DNA of 64,000 nt from Mastigias papua (GCA_964019165.1 OZ025267.1:15681029-15745028); one strand, 5' to 3'. Shown: positions 42,238 through 55,741, numbered from the stretch's first letter. The notes: generated by a model not told the origin, from the sequence alone. Numbers and translations: made by a program.

Positions 42238-44882
42238 GCGGACGAATACAATGGAGGACAAAAGGCGACCAACAAAGCATAGCGTAGTAGCTAAAGAAAA
42301 GTGGAATATCTCGGTGAAATAACGCGCTAGAATGGAAGTTGTCGAGTATTACTGGTCACAATTATACGGCGAAAACAGGGGTAAAACTCTGGGCCAGATC
42401 CCCCGCTTGAGTTATGAGGGGTAGTGTTAAAGAGAAGGGGTGCCGGCCCGTTTGATGTAAACAAAGCGCTGGCTCATTTGCATTTTAGGCATTTTAGTAT
42501 ATAGTGACTCTTTTACACTTTTCTGACAGCCTTAATCCTAGCAAACTTGTTTTTGGGAGTCAGTACTGGTCACTGTCTCCACTTTCCAAAAGTACACAGA
42601 ATCTGTGGGGGAGGGAGAGAGAAAAGAGTAAAGTCCCTTCTCTGCTCTTTTCATCTCTTGGGCCAGTCACACAAGGAAGTAACCTTTTGATTTTGACATT
42701 CATTTTGTCCGGCCGGTGAAACATGCATGTTTGCTACTGTCTTCCAACAACAGTCACACTGTCTTTACGGTCGTTCTAAAACAGTTATCTAAGTCATACT
42801 GTGACCCTACTGTTATCTCTTTAGGAAGACGTTTGTGTTGCAATATATTTCAGTAGGCCTAATAATGTGAAGCTGAAAAAGGCATGCTGCACCGAAACAC
42901 TTCCTGACATATTAAAAGGAAGCTCCGCATGATCCAAAATTCTCTGAATTCTTCTCTGCTATAATAGGATGGTTTGTTTACACAGGATAGCTAGCTGCCT
43001 CGCCGTGCAACAGGTGAAACACTACGTGAATGAACGATAAGCACATTTCCCATATTGTTGAAACCATAAAAGAACGCTCAAGTTCCATTGTCACATGGCT
43101 GTTTGCAGCGCTCGCCTTCTTCAGAGGTGCTCTGCTTCTCCCGGGGGTTGATGAATGCTATGCGGATCTTACTCATGGAGTACTATACTGACCTTACTGT
43201 AGAAAAATCCTGTGTGAGGGAAGGGTCTGGGTCTTAGATAAGATTCTACTCACTTTGCTTGTTACAAATTGTAAAGAGCCAACATTTAGATTGCATACTT
43301 AGACACAAATTCCACGCTAAAAGTAGCTTGGCAACAAGTGCTGGAAAAACTGCCTTACAATGCAGATTCGTTCCTTCGAATTTGTTCTGATGTATGCAGG
43401 ACCCGGCAGGGACCCATATTCTGAGAGGGCCCCATATTCTGAGAGGGCCCCCAAATTTGAAGACTATCTGTCTACAAGAGAAGATTTCGTCAATACACAA
43501 TTTTTGTACGAAAATTGTTTATAAGAAAGTATAGTAGTACTCGGCAGCTCAAAAAGCTAAGAGAGTGCGGTAGAAGATTTTTGAGCTCTAAGAAAATTGA
43601 TAAGGTGATATACATTTGAGCTTCCATTTTCATGCAGGCCTGTCATCTCTTTTATAAAATTTGCATAGATTTCATATGCAAATCTATGTATTTCAGTGTT
43701 AAGTTTGTCTAATGCCTGTTCTATTCTGTTCTGTTCTGTTCTGTTCTGTTCTGTTCTGTTCTGTTCTGTTCTGTTCTGTTGTCTGTCAGTCTGTCAATCT
43801 TTCAGTCTGTCAGTCTGTCTGTCTATCTGAGTAGCACTGCAGTGTTGCACAAATTTGAATATTCTTGCTAAGAAACATCATGAAGAAACTAAGGCAGGTT
43901 CAGTACTGGGCGAAAAATTTTCGTACAAAAAACGTGTATTAATATATGATTTCATGAAAAACGCACAAAGTTCTTCTTTATTGGCTCCTAGAACACAAAC
44001 AACCAACACTATATCCCGAAAGAAATAGCAGATTTTGTGATCTCCCTACAGACTTTTAGCCTGTTGGGTGTAGGTTAGCCTTAGGTTCAAAACAAAAAAG
44101 TGTAAGAGAAAGTGTGTATACAATAAATTATTAGTCTCAAATTTCCTTTGTTTCGTTTTCAAACTAGGTGCATCAACCAGTGCTTTCATTTTGACAGATG
44201 TTCCTGGAGCCTAAAATACGAAATTCTTACAGATACACATTTCTTTTTTAAAAAAATGGGAGTAATTCTTTGGACTTATGCAAAAAACGTGATGAAAGCT
44301 AAATGCTAGTAAACAGTCCAAAAGGTACAGTGCTAGCTCCTAACATAACATAAGCATTATTGTGCTGGTTAAACCAAGCTACACCACATCTCTTGCTTTT
44401 ATGTATTGCCCTAGATTAAATACCTATGGTGTAGACGGTTCGCATTTCACTATGTGGAAATCTGAAAGGTGGTTAACAAGAGCTTGACAGACATAGTGGT
44501 CTGTAACTTGACTGATTCTGATTAAGTTTTTATTTGGTTAACTGTACTGTATATGTCCAGAAGTGTGGGCAAGTTCGGTCTATACAATACCAGGCAGGGA
44601 TAGAAACCCCCGGTGGACTGGTCATTTCTCGAGAAGAAACAAACACAAGGTTTTCAAAACAATACAATACACGTGACAATTGACGTAATTTCCGGTCAAA
44701 CAGCCAATCAAGCGGCATTGATCAAATGCCAACAGACATTGACAGATTCCTGAGCAGGCTGTGTGGAAGTCCGAATATGTTGGGAATGATAAAGGCACTT
44801 TAATCAGAAAACAACTTGAGAACTGGCCTAAAAATACGTGATTAGTACACTTTGCATGCTGATACATCAAGCTGAAGATATT
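42238..44882. other. intergenic region upstream of VGLL4
   Basis: Contains the TTCTG pentanucleotide array near 43719-43790 and no gene I can support. The last few hundred bases presumably hold the VGLL4 promoter and 5' UTR; no specific element is identifiable. Confidence 0.4.
43719..43832. repeat. (TTCTG)n array running into GTCT-type repeats
   Basis: About 12 near-perfect TTCTG units to about 43780, followed by a mixed GTCTGTCA/TCTGTCTG stretch to about 43832. It is intergenic and has no coding potential. Confidence 0.9.
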
Positions 44883-47800
44883 ATGGAATGCCAAAGCTTG
44901 AAGATGGATCAACGACTTGAATCGCCATTGGATGTGCTGTCCAGAGCTGCTTCTATGATCCAAAAAGAAACGTCCAGGATTAATGACGTCCCCAAAAGTA
45001 GAGACGGTGAGAAAAATCTTTAGTACCCGTTAGTAACTTTAATTTAGTTGGCATGACCGTTGTTTTTACGGAAACTAGGTATGCATTGTGTTGGCGTGAA
45101 GCCCTAGCGATTTCAACCAATGGATGTATCGGTGTTGTTTGTAGACGAAATGGATTTACTTTAAAAAATTTTTCATTCGCTAGTTTACATCCGCAACTTA
45201 CGGCAGTCAAACTTTGGCAACCGTTGTGAGATTTCTGATGCCATTCCCTTCCAATCAGTCAACTAGAAGGCTTGCTATTGACCTTTTTCAAGTGTACGTG
45301 TATTTTCGAGGCCATGTGCTTGCTTGATGAGCAGTTTATTGTTTCTGCATGTGGATGAATGTTCAAATGTTTCGAGAACTGGTATTCATAACAGGTGGGT
45401 TTGAGTGACGCCGCGTTGGAAGCAAAAGCTCTAGTGGGGCGCAAACTATTAGGCAAAGTTACCAGAAAACATAATTATGCCCTCGCCGTTGTAGTTATTG
45501 GCAACTACCTCTCCACGGGGATCAGGAGGTAGTTGGCACGCGCTCGGGTTTGTTGTCGTCATTTCACAGTGGGTTTTGTCCCTTATTGTATAGTTCTTAT
45601 ATAGCACGGTTTTGTCCAGAGTGGGCACTTCATCATTTTGACAGTTCATGATGAACAATAAACAAATGAATATGCATCGAACAACTCGACCGCGCTTTCC
45701 AATTTGGACACTTTTATTTGCAAATTTGATAATGTAAACCGCAGACCTGTTATCATTATTAACGTTTACAAAACCGCCTGAAACATGTTGTAGCATATGT
45801 TATTTTTGCTCTGTCCATGTGCTTTTTCAATTTTAATAAAAGTGAATGAAGCATGAAGGGGAGACCGTAGACAACAGGTTTCCCACTACCGGGCACACTT
45901 CTAGATATTTTTCGCAGCAAGCCATAGCTAGAGTAGAAGTTTTTGCCGTTTAGAGCAAATCAATTTGGTGTTGTTGATTGATGATAATCATGATTTTTCA
46001 GCTCATATGAGGAATTCCAGCAATAGTCCATCTTCCCCGGAACTGTGGAAAAGTCCTTTAATTTATGAGTTGATCTCGAAAGCAAGGACTATGAGAATGC
46101 AGAAAGCTACGTCCCATGGGCCTTGTTCCAATACATTTGGGTCCTCTTGAATTTATCGTTTAACTCTTAAATGCTATTCCGGGTACTCTGAATTTTATTT
46201 TTGATACAGTTCGGCTAGAGGTACGAAATCATTAGACAGAGTAGTCTTATGAAATAATGTAGTTGCCAAGCTTAAGATTAGAACTTTTAAACAAGAATCT
46301 TAACCTTTTGAATTTTCTTTTGTTGGGTAGTTTAAGCTAGATAATGTGGTTTTCTAGTGACAATATGATTGTCTGAACAGATATTTACATCATTGACAAA
46401 AAACATTACTCATTCTATTGTCTTGAGCCATTACAAGTTGTTTTGATCAGATTTCAAGTTAACAGTTAGCATTTGCCAGTTTAATCTACTTGCATCGATA
46501 CTGGGCCCTGTCAGAATATGTTGCGATTCTTCGTTTTTTTGCTCTATTCCAAAAACAACCTTTCATTTCTCAGCCATTTGATATGACCTCATGGGTATGT
46601 CTGGCTCCCATTGTAGAGTAGGAAACAAGTGTAAGTTCTTTTTACATGTGAACAGCAGATAATGTATATGTACATTATCAACAAGGAATATATAAGGAAT
46701 ATATTCCTTGTTGATGCAATGGACACACTACATCGAAGTCTTGTGTATTTGATGGCATGCAGCATATGACACCAAGTTGAATTGGTAGTGGGGGAAACTG
46801 GCTGTGATACTGAGTTAAGTGCAACATTTCTAGAATAGAAGTAATCTCATCATTACCTAGCAGCTCTGAATGTTTTTCATTACACATAAGTTTAAGTATA
46901 AAACCAAATGTGATTTTGACTAAATTAGATTTTCCACAGACTTTATGATCTTGGTCAACTCCCTTGCAGTTAAGTGCCAATGTGTTATACTGTTATTGCT
47001 ATGTATCACATTTCCTCTGTTTATGCTAAATCACTTCTTGATTGCAGTGAAAGAACGAGAAAGCAGTTCAGATAGTGGATTTGAAGACAGCCCAAGCTCA
47101 CCAACTAAACTACATGCAGAGAAGCCAAATTCACCATCAAAAATAGTGACATCTAAGGAAAGAAGAGAAAGACGGGTCCAGGACAGAAGGATGACAAATG
47201 TTGCAATGACTGCAAATATGTCAGAAAAATGGAAAGAGTACAGAAGCGAAGAGGAAATATATAGGTATATTTATAATCTTTCATATTTAGGTTGTTATAA
47301 AGATTCCAAATTCCTGTTTCTGTGATGTTATAGCTGCTAGAAATGTATTATCTATCTTGAACTTGAATTAAACCTTGCATTTTTTGCTTCTTTGATTAAA
47401 TACCTACTGTGGGGTAGTGGGTTGGAAAAGCTGTGATCTATTATTTATTTTCTAGAGCACTTGAGAAGCATCCAGTAAAAAAGTGTGGTAAAAACTGCGC
47501 TGAATGTAGTGCACACTCCTATCCAGCATCTCCAAAAAGTGTCTCGTATATTGAACAGACCTATGCACAACGTTATCCAGATCTAATAAAATCAGAACTT
47601 AGTGACAAAGAAGATGACAGGCTTATTAGAATCAATGATGACAGAGATCTCAGGGCTCCCAAGTATTCAAGGATTCATCCACCACCATTTGTTTCATTGC
47701 ATCCGCCACCATTCTCCTGGTTTCCACACCCTTTCCCCTCACCACTTTCATTTATAAGAAGGCAGTCAGTGATAACTTCAGCATGCTGTCCCCAGCAGTA

Positions 47801-48116
47801 TGTCAACTCAGAAGGTGTCTGCCCATGTGCCAACCCTAAGTGTAACATCCAAGCTATTTCATTTGGAAATCATATTGGTGGCCAAACTGTAGGGAAAAGG
47901 GAAGTTTTCAGTGCAGTACCACCTGGATTTGAATTGCCAACAGTGGAAGAACACTTTAGAAAGAGTCTTGGAAGTGATTATGAAGAAGATGTTGCATCAT
48001 TGAATAGTGTAGATGAACATTTCGCAAAAGCTTTAGGTAATACTTGGTATAATCTGAAGTATAAAAAGGCAATAGAATCCCAATTTAGGACAAGGTTGTC
48101 AGGTTGCAACTTCTAA
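44883..48116 (+). CDS. VGLL4: VGLL4/Tgi orthologue (TEAD-binding transcriptional co-repressor), complete
   Basis: Vestigial-like 4 (fly Tgi) binds TEAD/Scalloped in the nucleus and displaces YAP/Yorkie, opposing Hippo target expression. Three exons, 44883-45006, 47048-47264 and 47456-48116 (TAA), join in phase to give 333 residues; human is about 290. Diagnostic parts: N-terminal LESPLDVLSRAAS (human METPLDVLSRAAS), a Ser-rich DSGFEDSPSSP segment, an HPPPF-rich linker, a Cys-rich patch CPCANPKCN (human CNLSHCP), and two TDU motifs, VEEHFRKSLG (277-286) and VDEHFAKALG (299-308), almost identical to human VEEHFRRSLG and VDDHFAKALG. The start could be either ATG at 44883 or the one at 44904, both in good context. 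An in-frame TAA lies upstream. Introns are 2.0 kb and 0.2 kb. A polyadenylation signal follows at 48360. Confidence 0.95.
46002..46150 (+). other. possible alternative exon inside VGLL4 intron 1
   Basis: Preceded by a good acceptor (GATTTTTCAG), this segment stays open in the frame dictated by VGLL4 exon 1. It encodes SSNSPSSPELWKSPLIYEL and then SKARTMRMQKATSHG before TGA at 46148-46150. No good donor lies before the stop, and inclusion would not return to the frame of exon 47048. It could be an alternative terminal exon producing a short TDU-less isoform, or chance. Coding-like composition is the only positive evidence. Confidence 0.25.
46677..46715. repeat. perfect 17-bp-arm hairpin in VGLL4 intron 1
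   Basis: ATCAACAAGGAATATAT (46677-46693) and its exact inverse (46699-46715) are separated by 5 bp. It is AT-rich and could be a cruciform or an RNA hairpin. The stem is too short for a typical microRNA precursor. Confidence 0.85.
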
Positions 48117-48359
48117 TTTATCTTGAGTGATTATTTCGTACAAATGTACATAGTTTATAAAGTTGTTATTATATGTTGACAATGACTGACATAGATTTAG
48201 AAGGGTACTCAAGCAACTGCAGCTGAATTTTTTTGGTTTTGTTCCATTATGGAAGTGTCTTGAGGAAGGGTTTCTCTATTTGTCATTGGAATAGCAAACT
48301 TGTAACAAAGGTTATTATTCATTATTGCAAGATTTTTAATATTTGGTTTAAGAATGAAC

Positions 48360-48365
48360 AATAAA
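48360..48365 (+). terminator. VGLL4 polyadenylation signal AATAAA
   Basis: Canonical AATAAA 244 bp after the VGLL4 stop, followed by a GT/T-rich stretch (GGTGATGTGTCTATCAGTTTT). It is the first such hexamer in the 3' flank. Confidence 0.6.
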
Positions 48366-51300
48366 ACCAATGAGAAAATGGTGATGTGTCTATCAGTTTT
48401 AAAGAGAATTACACAGGATATGGGTCATAGCATTTGGGTGTAACCAAGATAGATAACACAAAGATTTGGTGAATGGCATATTTTGTAATTGTTTTAACAC
48501 TCCCACTTGGTGGAGATTCTTTCTGTGGTAGCATGTTCCAGTCATACCAGAATGTTCTCAATGCCCTGTAGTATACTAGAATATTACCTTGGTGGTACCA
48601 TGGTTAGTTTTTGATTTGAAGATGATTTTGGGGTTTACATATCTTTCTGGAATATGACATTTGTGTTTAGTTTGCTCATCCAAGGCCATTTTGCTAAGTA
48701 GATGTTCTATTGTACCTTCCAACTCATGTTTGTTTCTGTGGGGCCATTTAAGATTCTCCTATTGGCAGCTGGTGTTGTATTAGGGTGAAGTGAGCTTTAA
48801 AATTCTCTTTCAAAATATGCCTTATATTTTTTGTTTAGCTTGTATTTTGCCATTCTTCATACTTGTAATGCTACATGTTTTTTGTAAGAAATCTGTTTAT
48901 AAAGCATCTACATGTAGAAGACAAAAAATCTAAGGACTACTACTACTAAAGGCATAATCCCTAAGGAACTTTTCAATTTCACATATTTCATCACTGCAAA
49001 CAATTGAGAATACAAAACTGTTGAGGAACTACTAAGGGACTTCTAGTACTATACTGAGGTCAAAACAAGCCCAACAATTTTGGAACTAGGCCTAGTGCCA
49101 GGTTCCTTATAACAAGCGTGTATGGGCTTTTTATATACTGCTTTCCAAAACCCTGGCATTTTGTACATGTTCTTGCCCTTCATTGTTTAATAGTTTAAAT
49201 ATTTTGACGTCAGCAGAGTTTTTATGCAGTTTAGTTCTTAGAGAGTTGATTAATTCATATATGTGTATTTAATATAACTTTCGATTTTTGCGATAGTTAT
49301 TTAAGTCTTAAGTATGTTTAAAAGAGTGGGGTCTATACAAATTTTAGATAGCTGGTATCATAGTGCTAATTTAAGAGAGATGTGACTCTTTTGTTTCGTT
49401 TTTGCTCCAGTTGTTTGAACTTGACCTACTAGATTGCTGGCTAGTGAGTATCAAATAGCATATGACAACTCTATCAACCAGAAAACCAAGCACAATAGTG
49501 GTTTACCAACATGTAGTGATCTAACTGGGGTATGAGAGCCCCCAGTGGTGTACCTAAGGGGAATGGGAGTCAGGTCCTCCAATTTTCTAACATATGGCCC
49601 ACAAGATCAAAAACGCTTTGAACTGAATGGGGGGGGGGGGCAGTAAAATACCGTTTACCATAATTAATACAAGTGAAATATAGAGGAAAATATTTCAAAA
49701 GAGCGTGACTGCATTTGCGAGAGTTTGAAAGGCATGGTGTATACAACTTTCCGGCACTACACCCCAAGCCCCCGCCCCCTACTTCCACACTCAGGTACTT
49801 CTTTGGAACTTTGCCGGATCCCTTGTTGACCAGCCATTGTTTATATTGATCTGCGTCCATCGGATAAATAAAATGCTATGTCTGTGCTCGATTGTATTAC
49901 GATTGTTTACCAACAGGCGAGCAAAATAGATAACTGTTCGCATTGTTCCACGCCCATAATTTGATAACGTCCGTAATATGTCCTACGAGCATTCATCAGC
50001 TGAAATTGGATTTTAAGCCCTTTATCATCACAGGGATAAACAATGATTAGTCAGAGACGATTGCAAGACATTAGGTTTTGTTTTCGCCGACACTTATGAC
50101 ATACGTAACTGCACTTCACAGTGCAATTCAGGCAACCAGCAAATCTGTATTGTGAAAGGAAAACAGACGAAATACTGGCACGACAGAATTCTGTCTACAT
50201 GTGCTAGATGCCTTGAGTAGAAGGGTCGATACGATCATTGGACAAACTGACGGGCATAAACAGCTTTATGGGCAATATGACAGTGCAGAATTTTAGTTGA
50301 TTTCAACTCGATTCCTAACTTTGTCAATAGATCATCTCTGAGTATGAATTTTTGTGCAGTTCTTAAAGAGTTTGTGCGTAAAAATTTCAAAGATGCCGAT
50401 GGAGAGCAAAATTTCAAAGATTAAAATGGCGAAAATTTGTAGTCGAGAAAGTGGAAAAAGATCCTGAAAAGTCAAAAACAACTTCAGACGACGCTAAAAA
50501 CTTGCGGGGCCAGGGATAATTCTCAGAGTAACAGGGGTGGCACCAGCCACCGCAGATTGGGGCCTTTGGTAGGTCACGCCCATTATACCACGCCCAGTAT
50601 GACATTGTGTAATAAATATGCAACTAAAAGTTCACAACAGCTATCAAACGGCAGTGATATGGCAAAGCAATGAACTATACCTTGCTAGAAAACCCCCACC
50701 CCACCCCCTTAAGCCGCTTACTCAAACTTGAACGAATTACACAATTGACCCTGGAGAAAACTAGAGAACATGCTCCCATCGCCATGTGGCACCGCATATG
50801 AAGGGAAGCAGTCTTTTAAGGAGGCCAGTTGATGGGGGATATTAACTGCAAAAGAACTACAATAGACTCTGACCAGATGAAATCGTACAAAGGAAGGGTC
50901 GTCCAGAAGTGGTCTATAACTAAGAGCCTAACTTACCCTTGAAATGCTTAGATTGTTATAAGCGAGATGATAATTTTTGATTTTGATTGCTGTATTAAGA
51001 AAGCTGGGAGCTTTCAAGATAAGATCATTTCACGACGCTCACTGAGGAGGAAATATTATTTATAACAACCACTGATTTCTTTCATAACAATGTTCCCTTA
51101 GGCCTAAAAAGGGAGCTTTTTATTTGGGTCTTTACTGTATAGGACACTCTCCTTTGTTATTTACTTATAGATAAAGCATTTATCAATTATCCATTGAACA
51201 CGAAATAGACAAAGTGCATTTTACTGCAAGTGATTCTGGCCGTCACTATTAATGCTCTGTTATGTAATTAGGGATTAGTAATTTTTAAAGGTGTTTTGAA

Positions 51301-53052
51301 ACGCTAAGCCTTTGGTAAAGTGAAGTATCTTCGAAATTAATTCGTAAGATGGCCTAAGCTGTAAAGCCCGTCTTTTAAGAATCAAAAAGATACTTTGCAT
51401 GGATTCGTTGGGGGGACAACGTTAGCAAAAGCTTTGACAATCTTCTTATTATTGTTGAAAACTCTTGATAAGTCTTGATTCATCCTCACATAAGATGCAA
51501 AATCATGAACTTTGAATCATAGAACAATGACTAACTGTATAGATTTGAAGTCATAACGTTGAGAGAATGAGAGAGAGCTAATCCTCTCCATACTCCACAA
51601 CAATCCTCTGTCTTAGGGACATCAATGTGGATTCAAGATACAGAGAAACGTTGACCTTGCATTGACGTAAACTTCCCAGATGCATAACCGTGCAACAAGA
51701 CCGTTTCACATCCAAGAATCTCATAGACACTCTCGTGATATATCTTGCGGTAAAATGCAATTACGAAGACATGCTTCTATCAATGACAGAATCATGTTTG
51801 AAACTGCCTGCAACTTTTGTCTCACAGGGTTAAGGTTAGAGGTCTATGATAATTGCAGGAGAAGTGGAGTTATAGGCATTGTATTACACTCTTTTTCTTT
51901 TATACGAACAATTGTATAAGAACACAAGCCTCAAAATTGATGGGAAACTAAGAACAAATTGAGAACAAGCTGAGTCTGAAGCACTGTCGTAAAATGTAAT
52001 TTTTGGACAAATATGCATCCGCTTTCCAATAACATATCGGCATGAAATGTCCTTTCCTTGTTAGCCTGCTGAGAATTGACACTTCTCCTCTTTGATTTTC
52101 GTGACTTAGTTGTCCTTGGGGAAACATCCAATGATGTCTTGTATATTGTCTAATGTCTAAATTGCCTACACCCCAATAATATAAGAACAAATTAAGAACA
52201 ACTTAGCCTCAAAACTTTGGAAAAAGTAAGAACAGCCAGCTTCAGCCTCAGTTTTACTGGTTCTTATAAAAAAAGAGTGTATACGACCAAAGCTAAGCAA
52301 CCTCTCGACTGCCCATATTCAATTCACAACAGAGCATCTGCTATCCTCTTCGTTGTTTGCTGTTTGCTGTTACGTTTCAATCAGGCTACAATCCTTACTG
52401 GCTGATAAATAGTCACATCATCGCACCTTACCTACGAGAACTGAATCGTCAAAGTAGTTCCGTTGCACGACAAATAGAGTCCCGACGGTGGAGTATCATT
52501 TAGATAAAGCTGCCCTTCTTAGGGGGAGGGGGGTACCAGTCACCAAAGATTGCCGGAAGATATTCAGCACGCCATGCCCTTTCAAGGTACACGCTCTGGG
52601 CAAACGCCCTTCAGCACAACGGTATACAATAAAAGAAGCAGGAAAAGCGTGGAAAAGAGTAATTGTGAGAAACAACAAAGAACTCAACAGTGCTAGAAAC
52701 ATGCCAACCCCTTCAGCTCCTTCTCCTTTCATTTTGAAAAGATAGAAAATCAATTCTAGAGAGAACTGGGGTCATATCCCAAGTTCCTAATGAAACCATT
52801 AAGCATTCTGCGCGTAATACGAACATTTTAGTACGCGTAGGTTGTCCACAATAATTTCAAAAAATTGAACAACCCTTGAATTGAAATTGAGAATATTTGG
52901 CCTACCGCAAACATACATCGAAGAAGCATAAAACTATCACAACGTTAGAAAGAGTTACTAAAATTGTGGGGTGCCCACACACACCTCCCACCAGGTACGG
53001 CACATCGACATGCTATCTACTGAAGACTGATCCAGACTGAGTGATCTGCCAC
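48366..53052. other. intergenic region downstream of VGLL4
   Basis: No supportable gene. Contains a G12 tract near 49630 and, near 49543, a CAGTGGTGTACC motif like the tip of the hAT-type element at 35479, but no matching opposite end. Overlapping open frames on both strands at about 52490-52750 have no family resemblance. Confidence 0.45.
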
Positions 53053-53198
53053 CAGGGATGCTTGCCCGAACCGAGGGCAGGGGGGCAACGTTCCTATTGA
53101 GGGCGCATCATAAACATCTTTTCACTAAAATAATTAAGTCCTTGGACAAGGGCAGGAGGGGCAGCTGCCCTCCCCTGCCCCCAGCGTAGGCGTCCCTG
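53053..53198. mobile_element. 146-bp hAT MITE, copy B (inverted relative to 36693), perfect 8-bp target duplication
   Basis: Starts CAGGGATGCTTGCCC and ends AGCGTAGGCGTCCCTG. It is flanked by TCTGCCAC on both sides (53045-53052 and 53199-53206). Its interior is the reverse complement of copy A over most of its length (shared CTTAATTATTTT-type core, CCTATTGAGGGCGCATCAT, GCAGCTGCCC). It has no coding capacity. Confidence 0.9.
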
Positions 53199-53206
53199 TC
53201 TGCCAC

Positions 53207-55684
53207 TATTAATCGAGATTATGATTGTTATTCATTTGATTTATAACTCATGTACAATGCCAGGCAAAAAGAATGCAAAAACCCAGGGGTAGATTGGTAG
53301 ATTCATGGGCCTTCGGGCAATAAGCAAGACCGATCCTTACATTATGTCAAAGTGAGAGACACCAGGGAAAAACAAAGTGCTAGTATAATAAGAAATATAC
53401 TATGGAAAGTTACAAGAAAATCATAGAAGTTACCCCCATCGCTTGTAGAAGCTAATAATACTCTGGGTGGCATAAACGTGTTGCCAAGAACAGAGCTGGA
53501 TCCCTTTAAGTGCCCGGGATCTCGATCCATGTCCGATTTGCCCCACCGGTCAACTCACCATGGTACAAGCTTATAGACATAAGCAGAAAGGTTACAGACG
53601 ATATAAAGAAGGGTATGTTAGGAAAATATTTCCAAAGGCCACAGATAAGACTAGAGACAGTGAGAAGTGCTTGGTTAAAGCACAGATTGTTGTTTGCACC
53701 AAGCAGCAGCTGTACATGATTACTCGATTCCCCGCCTCGAAAAAGCACCCCCTTGAGGAAGACCCCATGCTAGAACTTCAAATTGTTAACAAGCCCCCCT
53801 CCAAATCGAATAAGCCCCACTAGAGCAGGATGACAAAGACAATAATACAAATTGAAGCTTAAAATTAGACTGTTCCATCGATATTATGGAGAAAAGGGAC
53901 TTTGAAAATGAACTTTTAGTGACATGTGCTAAATAAGTACATAATTCCCCTTGAAAAAGTCCCCACGGAAAAAGTGGCAAAAATAAATATGGTCCCAGGG
54001 GGTTAATTTGAGGATTTACGGTATGCCCACTTAGTGAAGCAAGAGGAACCGTTTATCATGCTAGCTCCAATTGCAAAACTAGACATCCTTTTTATTTCCT
54101 CTTGAATCCCAAAATTTCTCGGGTAAAAGCTTTGGGCAGGTTCTCCTATGGATGGTTGGATGCTTGATACTACCACTCCGAGGGCTGTTGCGAAAATGAT
54201 GCAACTATGGGGGTATAAAATAAAAATTTGCTGACGACATGGACGTGATACTCAAGGACTGGGTGTTGTTTCTGACAGCACAGCCGACACTTTCAATATG
54301 CTTATACTTGTACCGACAGCCGGAAGCATGTTAGGTACGCATTTGTGATATCTGTGAAAGTTCCTCTTACCGATGAGCCACAACAATTAGCGAGAAATCA
54401 TAGCATTTTCCGAATGATAGCACGTTTTGCCGACGAAGTGCTTAACAGGGGGTGTGACGCCCTCGCCTCCTCGCGACGGGCCCGCACAACTCCCACAATG
54501 CTTTGTAAATTACGCCAGAAGGGAAATGCTCACACATCGACAATCAATTTTCAAAATCAAATGATGTTTTTTCCATACAATCTGGGGACTACCTTTCTCA
54601 CAGAAAGACTAAGATTATCTGTATGCAAAGAAAAATGAATCATTGGACCATTCTAAATGCCGTTTCAAGCTTAAATCCAATTTTATTGTATTATTAATTC
54701 CACCTAATTTACAAACAAAACATCTCTGAGTGTCTATTGTCAATGATTTACTTAATCGTGTCATAGTTGAAATGAATCCAGGGCAAGGGTGGGCAATATG
54801 AGAAGCAGAACATTGTGTAAAGAGCTTAGCAAAAAAGGCTCACCTACACATAATAATAATAATAATAATAATTGTATATTTTAAGCAAATAATTAAAAAC
54901 AACTTCAAAATAAAACCAGCTTTATTAGTGCATGGATGAAACGAAAGTACAAAACGCGTTTAATTTGTCAATTCAATCAAGCGCTCACGGTTCGGTCAGG
55001 GTGAACCAAAGGGCCGTACGTGGCACGCGGGCTGTGTGATACGCGATACGCAGGGCATTGCATGATAATTGAATTGCTGTAATGTCACCGGGCTGTGAAT
55101 CGGGGGACACTGCACAGCAATCCACTAGTATTGTTCGCTGCAAGCAAAACAAGGGTATTCTCATATCCATCAGGAGAGCAATCTTCAGATGGATAGATTT
55201 ATTTTGGAATCCTTACAGGAGAGTAAAATATCAATTTGTAGATACTTGATACATTCGATAAAGTTGATCACTTTCAACAGCAAAGTTGATCACTTTCAAC
55301 AGCAAAGTTGATCACTTTCAACAGCAAAGTTGATCTCCCAAGGGTGTCGTGAACAGTAGATTCACATTAAGGTGGGATCACCAAGTCATAAATCAAGGAG
55401 TAGAATATACCCGGTGGATTAAAGTTAGAAGTGCAAGAGTAAGAAAAGATGTGAGAAAATCTGAAGAATTTATTTCATCAGTAAGATAGGAAATGGTTCA
55501 AATGAATTTGAAAATGAATTCTACTTGCCGCAGTAAAAACTATTTGTCTTTTTGAAACAAATTCTCTAACAGTTTCAACAGACACGGGTTCAAATTACAC
55601 AGAGGTAAATCCCATATACACTAATAAGTCTGAAGTTTGGGAGTAGGACAAAGCAAGCAACAACGGTTAAATTCAAAATTCTCC
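53207..55684. other. intergenic region downstream of IARS1
   Basis: Short unrecognised open frames only (53510-53823, 54345-54638, 54985-55170). An (AAT)n run occurs at about 54849-54871 and a 22-bp tandem repeat at 55261-55335. A phrase ending GAGGATTTACGGTA near 54012-54025 may be a transposon end; no partner was found. Confidence 0.4.
55261..55335. repeat. 22-bp tandem repeat, about 3.4 copies
   Basis: The unit AAGTTGATCACTTTCAACAG plus CA is repeated without visible change. Each unit is itself partly palindromic (GTTGA…TCAAC around TGATCA). It lies about 400 bp downstream of the IARS1 stop. Confidence 0.9.
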
Positions 55685-55690
55685 TTTATT
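55685..55690 (-). terminator. IARS1 polyadenylation signal (AATAAA on minus strand)
   Basis: TTTATT on the plus strand, about 52 bp past the IARS1 stop codon in transcript direction, is a canonical AATAAA. It implies a very short 3' UTR. Confidence 0.6.
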
Positions 55691-55741
55691 GCATAAAAAT
55701 ACGCATGTCACAACCATAAATGATCTTGAAAACAGAATAGT

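Noticed and set aside
44838..44882. Longer VGLL4 N-terminus from GTG or the upstream ATG
   Set aside because: GTG is not a credible eukaryotic start. The family's N-terminal motif begins just after the downstream ATGs, so 44883 or 44904 is preferred.
45502..45535. 10-bp hairpin containing GAGGTAGTTG, resembling the let-7 seed
   Set aside because: The stem does not extend beyond 10 bp and the mature let-7 sequence is not matched past the seed, so it cannot be a let-7 precursor.
55576..55600. GGGTTCAAATT resembling a tRNA T-loop
   Set aside because: No acceptor stem, anticodon arm or D-arm can be placed around it.
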